Assembly: GCA_021647145.1 (NCBI GenBank)
Contig: JAKIVF010000015.1
Span: 1 to 40,148, forward strand
Length of the DNA: 40,148 nt
Reading direction: 5' to 3'
Source of the DNA: Methylococcaceae bacterium
Lineage (GTDB): Bacteria; Pseudomonadota; Gammaproteobacteria; Methylococcales; Methylomonadaceae
The notes below the pieces were generated by a model. That model saw only the letters and a list, made by a program, of their open reading frames with translations, was not told the DNA's origin and ran no database searches. The first letter of the stretch is position 1. Every line of letters starts with the position of its first letter. A program made the translations under genes and the position numbers. Positions 26,425 through 33,951 of the stretch are shown here, piece by piece.

Positions 26425-27453
26425 ATGCTATCTCTAAAAAAACTGACTAAAAATTCCTCTTCTCATGGCCGAACAGAACTAAAAAGAATTGGATACCTTG
26501 ACGGCTGGAGAGGGTTAGCAATTCTTATTGTTTTAATAGAGCACTTTTTAACAATTCCTGGTATTCATTTAGGTAGGTTTGGCGTAGATATCTTTTTTGT
26601 TTTATCTGGCTTATTAATGAGTAAAATTCTTTTTGTCAAAAGAGTGCCTCTTCCTACATTTTATAAACGAAGACTTAGCCGTGTTTTCCCCGTTTTCTTT
26701 ATCTACCTTACTACTCTTTGTACAGCAAGTTATTTATTTGAACTTTCTTCTGAACACGAAAACTACTTTTATTCTTTATTTTTTTTAAGAAGTTATTTTC
26801 CAACTGCACCAGCAGCTGGGTTTTCTGGAATTCCTATAGGTAATTTATGGTCACTCAATGTCGAAGAACATTGTTATATCATATTAAGCATAATCACTCT
26901 TTTTAGTGTATTCAAAGGAAAGGAGTTTATACCATTGATAGGGTTAGGTATTGGTGCAATACTTATAAGGTGCACCTATATCTTATACCCAGATTTTGCG
27001 CCTACTGACTATTTTTTACATACCGAAGTCATAGCAAGTCATTTATTTTTATCTGCTGGGTATGCTTTAATCAAAGAAAATTTTGAGCGCTTTGTTTTTT
27101 CCTGGCTTCCTATTTTTACTTTCTTTTTAAGCATTTTATGCTACATAAAATCTTTCCCTTGGTTTTCTCATTGGCTATTTTCTCCATTTTTATTAGCTTT
27201 TACAGTGAACCACTTAGATCGAATACCTGAAATTTTCAAAACTATTCTATCAAATAAAATACTCCAGTTATTTGGTATTTGCTCATACTCTATTTACTTG
27301 TGGCAACAACCTTTTTATTATTACGGGGTAAGATTTGGGGAAATTTTTCCTTACTCAAGTATAGTCATGCTTTTTCTAGGAATAACCGTAGGAATGATTT
27401 CATTCTATTTTATAGAAAACCCGATAAGAAAATATTTAAATAACAAATGGTAA
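26425..27453 (+). CDS. Membrane acyltransferase 3 family (OafA-like O-acetyltransferase)
   Basis: The 342-residue integral membrane protein shows the acyltransferase-3 signature: YLDGWRGLAILIVLIEHF with the conserved His, GRFGVDIFFVLSGLLM, and the basic loop YKRRLSRVFPVFF, then about ten membrane segments, ending SFYFIENPIRKYL. It transfers acyl groups, usually acetyl, to sugar hydroxyls on the periplasmic side. It follows the flippase after 264 bases of non-coding DNA. A second gene of the same superfamily lies at 30333. Confidence 0.92.
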   Translation: MLSLKKLTKNSSSHGRTELKRIGYLDGWRGLAILIVLIEHFLTIPGIHLGRFGVDIFFVLSGLLMSKILFVKRVPLPTFYKRRLSRVFPVFFIYLTTLCTASYLFELSSEHENYFYSLFFLRSYFPTAPAAGFSGIPIGNLWSLNVEEHCYIILSIITLFSVFKGKEFIPLIGLGIGAILIRCTYILYPDFAPTDYFLHTEVIASHLFLSAGYALIKENFERFVFSWLPIFTFFLSILCYIKSFPWFSHWLFSPFLLAFTVNHLDRIPEIFKTILSNKILQLFGICSYSIYLWQQPFYYYGVRFGEIFPYSSIVMLFLGITVGMISFYFIENPIRKYLNNKW

Positions 27454-27529
27454 GATAAAACAAAAAACATCTTAATTAACATTTTTTAGCTTTTCTACAC
27501 TTCTATTACAATAAATATAAAAATAAATT

Positions 27530-29101
27530 ATGAATCAACTTTCATTTAAAGACTTTACTGACAAAACATGGGATGTAGTCATTATTGGTTCTGGTATGGG
27601 GGGATCAACTGTCGGCTATGCATTAGCAAAAGAAGGTTTTAATGTAATTGTTATTGAAAAGGGAAAAGCAACTTTTTCATCGGATAATCATCAGGAGCAT
27701 TTAAATGACGAAGATCCTCAAGATAGGCTTGACCATGGTGCTTGGCCAACAAAAATAACTCAAGATAATGAAGGACGCAAGTCCCATTTTTTTAGTTCAA
27801 TAGGCTGTGGAGCAGGCGGCTCTACATTACTCTATGCAGCAGCTTTGGAACGACTCGAGCCTCGTGATTTTGATAGCCCCAACGGCTGGCCAATTTCTTA
27901 TCAAACAATTGCTCCTTATTATCAAGAAGCTGAAAAAATATTTAAAGTTAGGGGTACTCCAGATCCGTTAAGCACAGATACTGATCCAGAGTTATTACCT
28001 CCTGTTGCAATGAGCGAATGTGACAACCATTTTTTTTCTTCCTTCAAAAAAAATGGTTTAAATCCATACCGCTTACATGTGGGTATTGACTATAAAGATA
28101 AATGCGAAGAATGCCTCGGCTATATTTGTAATCAAAAATGCAAAAGTGATGCAAAAACCATTTGTCTTGAACCTGCAATACAAACTGGCAACCTAAAAAT
28201 ACTTGAGCAATGTGAAGTTAAAAGTCTTAGTGCAGATGAAACCAAAGTAAATGAAGTCATTTGTATGAAAGATGGACAAGAAATTAAGATTAGAGCACGT
28301 ATTTTTGTTGTTGCTGCTGGCGCTTATTTTTCGCCTGTATTATTACAAAATTCAAAAAATAATTTTTGGCCTAATGGTCTTGCTAATAAATCAGATATGG
28401 TGGGTCGAAATTTAATGTTTCATATTTCTGATTTTATAGCCGTCTGGCCTAAAGGTAAATTTTCTCGACAAGGTCCAGTTAAATCCATTTCATTAAGGGA
28501 CTTTTATTTTCATAACAATGAAAGTTTAGGCTCCTTTCAATCAACAGGACTTACTTTTGAGTATGGTAATGTTGTCTACGCTTTAAAAATGAAATTTGAT
28601 CGTAGTCGCTGGAGCTGGCTAAAACCTATTAGGCCCTTCTTACGGATCCCTGCCTATTTAACATCTTTTTTTCTAGGCCATGCGTCTATCTTTGCAACTA
28701 TAATGGAAGATTATCCTTATGCAAAAAATAGAATTACTGCTGATACAAAAGAACCTAGTGGTATGCGTTTTGAATACACCGTACATAAAGAGTTACATAC
28801 AAGAATTAAGCTATTTCGAAATTTATTAAAATCAAAACTATCGCCTCATTTATCTTTCGTGATGAGCGAAGATGTTAGTTTAAATTATGGACACCCTTGC
28901 GGAACTTGTAGAATGGGAGACAATCCAAAAACCAGTGTTGTTGATAAAAACTGCAAAGCTTATGATGTTGATAATCTTTATCTGGTTGATGCTTCGGTTA
29001 TGCCAACAAGTGGAGGTGCCAACCCTAGCTTGACCATCGCAGCAAACGCCCTACGTGTTGCTAATACAATTAGTACCGACTTAAAAAAAATTAGTGAATA
29101 G
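27530..29101 (+). CDS. GMC-family FAD-dependent oxidoreductase
   Basis: The 523-residue flavoprotein has the N-terminal FAD motif VVIIGSGMGGSTVGYALA with Glu43 of VIEKG, the GAGGSTLLYAAAL flavin loop, and a C-terminal catalytic region with HPCGTCRMGD and SGGANPSLTIAANALR (the His/Asn pair of the family). A Cys cluster CxxC-x4-C-x3-C at residues 192-204, with C212 beyond, sits in the substrate-domain insertion and could bind a metal. GMC enzymes oxidise alcohols or sugars; with Gfo/Idh/MocA and SDR enzymes nearby, oxidation of a sugar hydroxyl is plausible. No signal peptide is visible, so it should be cytosolic. It converges on the SDR gene with only two bases between their ends. Confidence 0.9.
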   Translation: MNQLSFKDFTDKTWDVVIIGSGMGGSTVGYALAKEGFNVIVIEKGKATFSSDNHQEHLNDEDPQDRLDHGAWPTKITQDNEGRKSHFFSSIGCGAGGSTLLYAAALERLEPRDFDSPNGWPISYQTIAPYYQEAEKIFKVRGTPDPLSTDTDPELLPPVAMSECDNHFFSSFKKNGLNPYRLHVGIDYKDKCEECLGYICNQKCKSDAKTICLEPAIQTGNLKILEQCEVKSLSADETKVNEVICMKDGQEIKIRARIFVVAAGAYFSPVLLQNSKNNFWPNGLANKSDMVGRNLMFHISDFIAVWPKGKFSRQGPVKSISLRDFYFHNNESLGSFQSTGLTFEYGNVVYALKMKFDRSRWSWLKPIRPFLRIPAYLTSFFLGHASIFATIMEDYPYAKNRITADTKEPSGMRFEYTVHKELHTRIKLFRNLLKSKLSPHLSFVMSEDVSLNYGHPCGTCRMGDNPKTSVVDKNCKAYDVDNLYLVDASVMPTSGGANPSLTIAANALRVANTISTDLKKISE

Positions 29102-29103
29102 CT

Positions 29104-29847
29104 TTATTTTCGAAAAGATAAAAGCTTATCTTTAATTTTTTCTTTCATTCCCTTAACAGGAAAAAACTCATCATTGCCAATAAAAATTCGTGGTGAAGAA
29201 TCATTTTCAGGCAAATTAATTAGATCTATAGCCCAATCAACACACGTCTTTGGATCAATACCTGTAAAATCACTCATTTGCGTATTTAAATGACCAGGTA
29301 TCCATTCGGCCAATATGATATCTGGAAATTTATCACCAAGATCAGCTGCAATTGCTTTAGTTAATGCCCGCACAGCTCCTTTTGAAGTTGAATATGCCGA
29401 ACTTTTAGGTATAGGCGCCTTATCAGCAAAACTTCCTACATTTATTATACGCCCATGTTCTTGCTCTATCATAATGGGTAGTACCGTATGACAGCAATTT
29501 ACTACACCACCGACATTAATCTCAATTGTTTTCATCCATTCTTCAGGGGATTGATCGAGAAAACTAATTTTCGGATAGACAGCAGCATTATTAATAAGAA
29601 CATCAATTTTTCCAAACTCTTTCTGGATTGATTGTATCGTATTATCAACTTCAACAGGTTGTGATACATCAACTGTCCGCCAATGAAAATTATTATTATC
29701 TATTTGTAGTGCCGTTTCCTTTAATGGTTTTTCTCTTCGACCAAAACCTATAACAATGGCTCCCTGTTTTATAAAACCTCTAGCAAGCTCTCTACCAAGT
29801 CCCGAACCAGCACCAGTTAAAACCACAGTTTTATTAATTAATTTCAT
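29104..29847 (-). CDS. Short-chain dehydrogenase/reductase (classical SDR)
   Basis: The 247-residue protein has the cofactor motif TGAGSGLG (residues 11-18), the NNAAV motif at 87-91, catalytic Ser139 (NVGSF) and the YSTSK active-site Tyr152/Lys156. The RR at residues 37-38 after the second strand favours NADP(H). It lies tail to tail with the GMC oxidoreductase and is the only minus-strand gene of the right arm. It may act on a sugar or a precursor in the same pathway; the substrate is unknown. Confidence 0.9.
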   Translation of the reverse strand: MKLINKTVVLTGAGSGLGRELARGFIKQGAIVIGFGRREKPLKETALQIDNNNFHWRTVDVSQPVEVDNTIQSIQKEFGKIDVLINNAAVYPKISFLDQSPEEWMKTIEINVGGVVNCCHTVLPIMIEQEHGRIINVGSFADKAPIPKSSAYSTSKGAVRALTKAIAADLGDKFPDIILAEWIPGHLNTQMSDFTGIDPKTCVDWAIDLINLPENDSSPRIFIGNDEFFPVKGMKEKIKDKLLSFRK

Positions 29848-30332
29848 TTCTTCTAATCAGTTTGTTATTCTATTAAGCATTATAGCTTGAGAAAAAGGAG
29901 GAGGAATAATAAATTCTAACAAGTTCCTCAATAAAAGAAAGCATATATTTAAAAATACATTTACACCAAAAAAATGGGCAACCAGAGCAATGCCTACTAT
30001 TTTAGTTTATTAATTCTGTACTTCTATTAAAGCACACACAAAATAAGTTCAGCAATTCAAACTTCAAATAAAGGAGACTGATAAAAAACAAGTTAGTACA
30101 ACAGCTAGTAGGTTTATCTAACCGTACAGTGAGAATAGGTTTTCGAAAACAAAGCGAACAAGAGCAGGATAACAAACTACGTCAAGCTTGTTCAACTCGG
30201 CTATCGGCAATATAGACCGCACATTGTTTTTGCTGATTACTATATCAGTTATCGAAGTTATTTCATGCTCGTTCCTAACTCATTTTTTTTAATTTTTCTA
30301 TAGCTCTCACATTTATAATAAAGGAAGTATCA
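29848..30332. other. Intergenic region with a possible decayed coding remnant
   Basis: These 485 bases separate the SDR from the second acyltransferase. A plus-strand stretch at roughly 30085-30210 stays open for about 40 codons (LSNRTVRIGFRKQSEQ ... LRQACSTRLSAI) with less AT-rich composition than its surroundings, then stops. I do not recognise it; a transposase or other gene fragment is possible. An AAAGGA ribosome-binding site lies at the right edge, before the TTG start at 30333. Confidence 0.35.
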
Positions 30333-31346
30333 TTGAAAAATCGAAGTTATTGGGTCGATTATGCTAAAGCAATTGGAATTTTGTTAGTTGTATATGGACA
30401 TGTCTTAAGAGGTTTATATGATGCTAATATATTATTCTCTAAAGAGTTCTATGAACTATCAGATAGCGTCGTATATAGCTTTCACATGCCATTATTTTTC
30501 TTTTTATCTGGCTTATTTTTTTATAACTCTCTTTTGAAATATGGAGGAATAAAGCTAATCAAGAATAAAATTGATACTATCATTTATCCCTATATAATCT
30601 GGTCTATTATTCAAGGACTAATCGAGGTTTTCTTATCTAGTTATACAAATGGGGACTCTTCGTATTCAGAAATTTTTTCTTTGATATGGTCACCAAGACA
30701 ACAATTTTGGTTCCTTTACACTCTTTTTTTTATTTTTATTTTAGCAACTACTTTGTTCTTGATAGTTTCAAAAAAAGCTGCAATCCCTATATTTTTACTA
30801 TCTATATTCGTCTATCTTTATCCCTCCATAATGCCAAATGTTTTTATAATTAATATTATTTCTTCTAATTTTGTATTCTTTTCCTTCGGAATTGTTTTTT
30901 CTCTATATTTCAGAGTAGAAAAGCTATCAAATACAGTTACATTATATTTTTTAGCCGTTCTATTTATAGCCAGTCAATTTTATTTTCATCAGACTTACTT
31001 ACTTATTCATTCAGACAAAAGGATAGAGTCACTTTTGTTAGCACTTATATCAATTATTTTTATAGTCTCATTATCGACTAAATTATCTCTAAAGCCAAAC
31101 AAGCTATTCGTTTTTATTGGGGCATCATCAATGGCAATTTTTATTATGCATGTTTTAGCAGGTAGTGGCATAAGAATTATTTTGCAGACTTTGCTAAATA
31201 TAGACACTTTTGTTTTTCATTTATTTGCAGGATGTTTTTTTGGTGTTTTTGCCCCACTATTTGCTGTTATATTAATAAATAAACTTAAAATACCTTACGT
31301 TTTTTCAGCCCCTATTAGCAAAATCATCATGCCTAAATATAAATAG
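30333..31346 (+). CDS. Acyltransferase family membrane protein (fucose 4-O-acetylase-like)
   Basis: The 337-residue protein starts at a TTG preceded by AAAGGA, and has the sequence YWVDYAKAIGILLVVYGHVLRG with the conserved His, SFHMPLFFFLSGLFF, and about ten membrane segments, the pattern of sugar O-acetylases related to the OafA superfamily but closer to the fucose 4-O-acetylase group. It probably O-acetylates the polysaccharide. It differs clearly from the acyltransferase at 26425, so the glycan may carry acetyl groups at two positions. It converges with holA and marks the end of the glycan locus. Confidence 0.88.
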   Translation: MKNRSYWVDYAKAIGILLVVYGHVLRGLYDANILFSKEFYELSDSVVYSFHMPLFFFLSGLFFYNSLLKYGGIKLIKNKIDTIIYPYIIWSIIQGLIEVFLSSYTNGDSSYSEIFSLIWSPRQQFWFLYTLFFIFILATTLFLIVSKKAAIPIFLLSIFVYLYPSIMPNVFIINIISSNFVFFSFGIVFSLYFRVEKLSNTVTLYFLAVLFIASQFYFHQTYLLIHSDKRIESLLLALISIIFIVSLSTKLSLKPNKLFVFIGASSMAIFIMHVLAGSGIRIILQTLLNIDTFVFHLFAGCFFGVFAPLFAVILINKLKIPYVFSAPISKIIMPKYK

Positions 31347-31452
31347 TATTCTGATCAACAACAACCAAACTGTTTTATTGATTTTCATAATAGTATTATT
31401 GGTATTTTAATTTGATTTAAAAATTCTATCGTTACTCAACCAGAACCCAGTT

Positions 31453-32472
31453 TTAACTTGTTCCACCACTTTCTACCCGAAATAACACACAAACTGACAA
31501 CAAGGTTTCCCAGCAATCTCCCATTTCTTGTCCTTTTATTTGCCTATCTGCTTTTGCGCTTAAAACGAGTGCTTGTTGTAATTTATTTATTTTCATTCTG
31601 GACAGTGCTGAATTAATTAACTGCTGGCGTTTGTCCCACAATCGATGTTTTTTAAAAACAAGTTGTTTATTTTCTCCTTGTTTTAAGTCTACTTGTATTT
31701 GGATTAATAATCTTGTTTCTCTGGCCAAAGCCCAGACTACTATGGGTGCAGCAACATCTTCTGACTTTAGTCCATTTAGAATTTTAACCGCGCGAGCAAC
31801 ACGTCCTGATAAGACGCAATCAGTTAATTTAAACACATCAAAACGTGCATTATCTGCAACCGCATTTTCTATAATTTGTTTTGAGATTGGCGCGTCGCCA
31901 TGCAAAATATATAGTTTTTCTATTTCCTGAGAGGCAGCAAGTAAATTTCCTTCAACACGAGCTGCCAGCGCTTTTATTCCATCATGCTCAATCTGCAACC
32001 CTCTCTTTTGTGCTTTGCGCTGTAGCCATTGAATTAAATCAGCGCCATCAAGTGGCCAGACTTGAATCACAACACCTGCTTGATCAATAGCCTGAAACCA
32101 TTTTGTTTTTAAAGAAGATTTTTCTAATTTAGTTGATGTAATAATAAGGATTGTATCTTCAGGCACTCGCTCGCAATAATTAATCAAGGCCTTCGCTCCT
32201 TCAGCTCCAGGCTTTCCAGATGGCATTCTTAAATCAATCAATTTTTTATCTGCAAAGATAGAAAATGAATCAGCTTCTACTCCTAATTCATTCCATTCAA
32301 AACCCTTTTCAACTGTCAACACCTCTCGTGATGTATATCCTTTGTTTTTTACTGCCAACCGAATAGTATCTGCTGCCTCACCTAGCTGTAGCGGTTCATC
32401 ACCTGTAATAAAATAAAGTGCAGCCAAATTACTTTTTAATGCACCTGCTAATTGTTCAAGTTTCATGCGCAT
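31453..32472 (-). CDS. holA: DNA polymerase III delta subunit
   Basis: The 339-residue protein matches HolA: N-terminal KLEQLAGALKS and LYFITGDEPLQLGEAADTIR, then TILIITSTKLEKSSLKTKWFQAI, and a C-terminal collar domain with ALVLSAKADRQIKGQ. Delta is the clamp-opening subunit of the clamp loader and has an AAA+ fold without a Walker A motif. It lies 22 bases after lptE, the usual gammaproteobacterial arrangement. The usual downstream nadD is not present; a convergent acyltransferase gene is found instead. ATGs at 32472 and 32466 are both possible starts. Confidence 0.95.
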   Translation of the reverse strand: MRMKLEQLAGALKSNLAALYFITGDEPLQLGEAADTIRLAVKNKGYTSREVLTVEKGFEWNELGVEADSFSIFADKKLIDLRMPSGKPGAEGAKALINYCERVPEDTILIITSTKLEKSSLKTKWFQAIDQAGVVIQVWPLDGADLIQWLQRKAQKRGLQIEHDGIKALAARVEGNLLAASQEIEKLYILHGDAPISKQIIENAVADNARFDVFKLTDCVLSGRVARAVKILNGLKSEDVAAPIVVWALARETRLLIQIQVDLKQGENKQLVFKKHRLWDKRQQLINSALSRMKINKLQQALVLSAKADRQIKGQEMGDCWETLLSVCVLFRVESGGTS

Positions 32473-32494
32473 ATTATAATTTACCCTTTTCTAT

Positions 32495-32986
32495 TTATTT
32501 TTTTAGGGCAACTCTTGCACGCTGGATAATTGATTGAACGGCTTGCTCATACATTTCAGCTCTGATCGTTTGATCCTCATTATTTTTAGCCAAAATATCC
32601 CCCTGATCATTAAAATAATCTCGACGGATGATTATTTCTTGCTTTTCTTTTAGCGGCTTCCCTTCTTTATTCAGCATCATAAAATGCAATGAATAAACTA
32701 ATTCAGCCTCATTAATTCTACCTGTATTGCTTAATGAAAGAACACGATTATCCATCTGTTCTTTTACTACTTGAATAGTGATACCTGCTAATTTAGAAGT
32801 TTCTACAAGTTTTCCATCAATAGACTTTAAGGTTTTCTTGAATGATTTCCGCAATTGACTTGAACTATTCTGTAGATAAATAGCTTTTAAACCCTGAGGT
32901 AGATCTATACTTCCACGTAAATGATAGCCACATGCTGACATGAGCAATAAAAAAATTAATAGAAAAGAGGTTTTTAAATGGATCAT
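32495..32986 (-). CDS. lptE: LPS-assembly lipoprotein LptE
   Basis: From the ATG at 32986 the 163-residue product has a short lipoprotein signal peptide ending in the lipobox LMSAC (Cys19), immediately followed by GYHLRGS, the hallmark start of mature LptE. It plugs and assists assembly of the LptD barrel that inserts LPS in the outer membrane. A longer frame starting at TTG 33004 adds six residues and is unlikely. Downstream is holA; the normal upstream neighbour leuS is displaced by about 960 bases holding an unrelated plus-strand gene. Confidence 0.93.
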   Translation of the reverse strand: MIHLKTSFLLIFLLLMSACGYHLRGSIDLPQGLKAIYLQNSSSQLRKSFKKTLKSIDGKLVETSKLAGITIQVVKEQMDNRVLSLSNTGRINEAELVYSLHFMMLNKEGKPLKEKQEIIIRRDYFNDQGDILAKNNEDQTIRAEMYEQAVQSIIQRARVALKK

Positions 32987-33261
32987 AATTTTACAGGATA
33001 GCAAAGTATAACATTAAAAAAATCAGGGTAGATAAGCGGTATAAATTCCTCCTCATATTCACTATAGTGTAGTGATTAACATAAAGGTGTATATTATAGA
33101 CTACCTTACTAGCTATCTATATTCAAAAAAATGATTTTTTTATAATCAGAGAGGTTATATAACCCAATAGATTTTTGGTAACTATTAGTTATATATACAT
33201 ATTTTCAAAAATAAGCATTTAATTTTATATTAAAAGGGACTTAATTATCAAGGGGGAAATA

Positions 33262-33870
33262 ATGATGAAAAGTAATATTACAATACTAATAATGACACTA
33301 TTATCAACATCAGCTCAAGCAAGCTTAATTAAATGGGATATTCAATTTTTTAATGGCTCTGGTGCCCAAGTTGGAGCAGGGAATTTTAGTTATGATCCAG
33401 CTACAACAGATACTTATACTCATTATCTTCCAATTTACAACGAAGAGACATATCAAGTTGAAGCAACTCCTTTTGATTTTGATATAAGTACCAGCTTTAC
33501 AAATCTTAATTGGAATGTTCTTGGTGTTAACTGGTCAGATGCAAGAGGTGTCTGGTGGAATGGCAGTAACAACCATTTCGGGGGCGCAGCTCGTTATGGA
33601 ATTGTAGAAGAAACCCTAGGTCATTTTATAATAGGTGATTACTATTTTACAGGGCAATCTTTCGAACTTTTTTTTGACCCAGACTCAAGAAATCCAAATG
33701 GAATTTCTACTGCCACAGGTAATTGGACACAAAGGGGCGACTTTCCAGGATCTGGAACTTGGAATGCACAAATTTCTACTATACCAATACCTAGTGTTTT
33801 TCTATTGTTTGGAAGTGGATTATTTAGTATGGTTTTATTAGGTAGAAAAACTACCCGTACAACTAATTAA
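33262..33870 (+). CDS. Secreted protein with VPLPA/PEP-CTERM-like sorting signal
   Basis: The 202-residue protein has a Sec signal peptide (MMKSNITILIMTLLSTSAQA), a Trp/Asn/Gly-rich body of about 150 residues that I do not recognise (WDIQFFNGSG ... TATGNWTQRGDFPG) and a tripartite C-terminus: IPIPS motif, the hydrophobic stretch VFLLFGSGLFSMVLL and the basic tail GRKTTRTTN. The LFGSGL pattern matches VPLPA-CTERM-type exosortase signals, with IPIPS instead of VPLPA. The predicted processing enzyme is the exosortase at 7740-9287. An AAGGGGG ribosome-binding site precedes two adjacent ATGs (33262 and 33265). It lies alone, divergent from lptE and convergent with leuS, between two normally adjacent genes. 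Confidence 0.85.
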   Translation: MMKSNITILIMTLLSTSAQASLIKWDIQFFNGSGAQVGAGNFSYDPATTDTYTHYLPIYNEETYQVEATPFDFDISTSFTNLNWNVLGVNWSDARGVWWNGSNNHFGGAARYGIVEETLGHFIIGDYYFTGQSFELFFDPDSRNPNGISTATGNWTQRGDFPGSGTWNAQISTIPIPSVFLLFGSGLFSMVLLGRKTTRTTN

Positions 33871-33890
33871 ACCTGTTTAATATAGAAAAG

Positions 33891-33937
33891 CAGTTGAGTA
33901 CGATTTACTGCATAAGCTAATAATTCGTGCTCAACTG
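33891..33937. terminator. Hairpin between convergent VPLPA-CTERM gene and leuS
   Basis: CAGTTGAGTACGA (33891-33903) pairs with 33925-33937, 13 bp with one T/G mismatch and a 21-base loop. It lies just beyond the stop of the VPLPA-CTERM gene and just before the leuS stop, so it can serve both directions. Its right arm and flank belong to a repeat also found at 337-351 and 943-983. Confidence 0.55.
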
Positions 33938-33951
33938 ATTTATTTAGGTTA
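33933..33951. repeat. 19-bp repeat shared with 965-983
   Basis: AACTGATTTATTTAGGTTA occurs identically at 33933-33951 and 965-983, each time at the 3' end of a minus-strand gene (leuS and the LOG gene). At leuS the repeat includes the stop codon (33949-33951). Confidence 0.7.
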
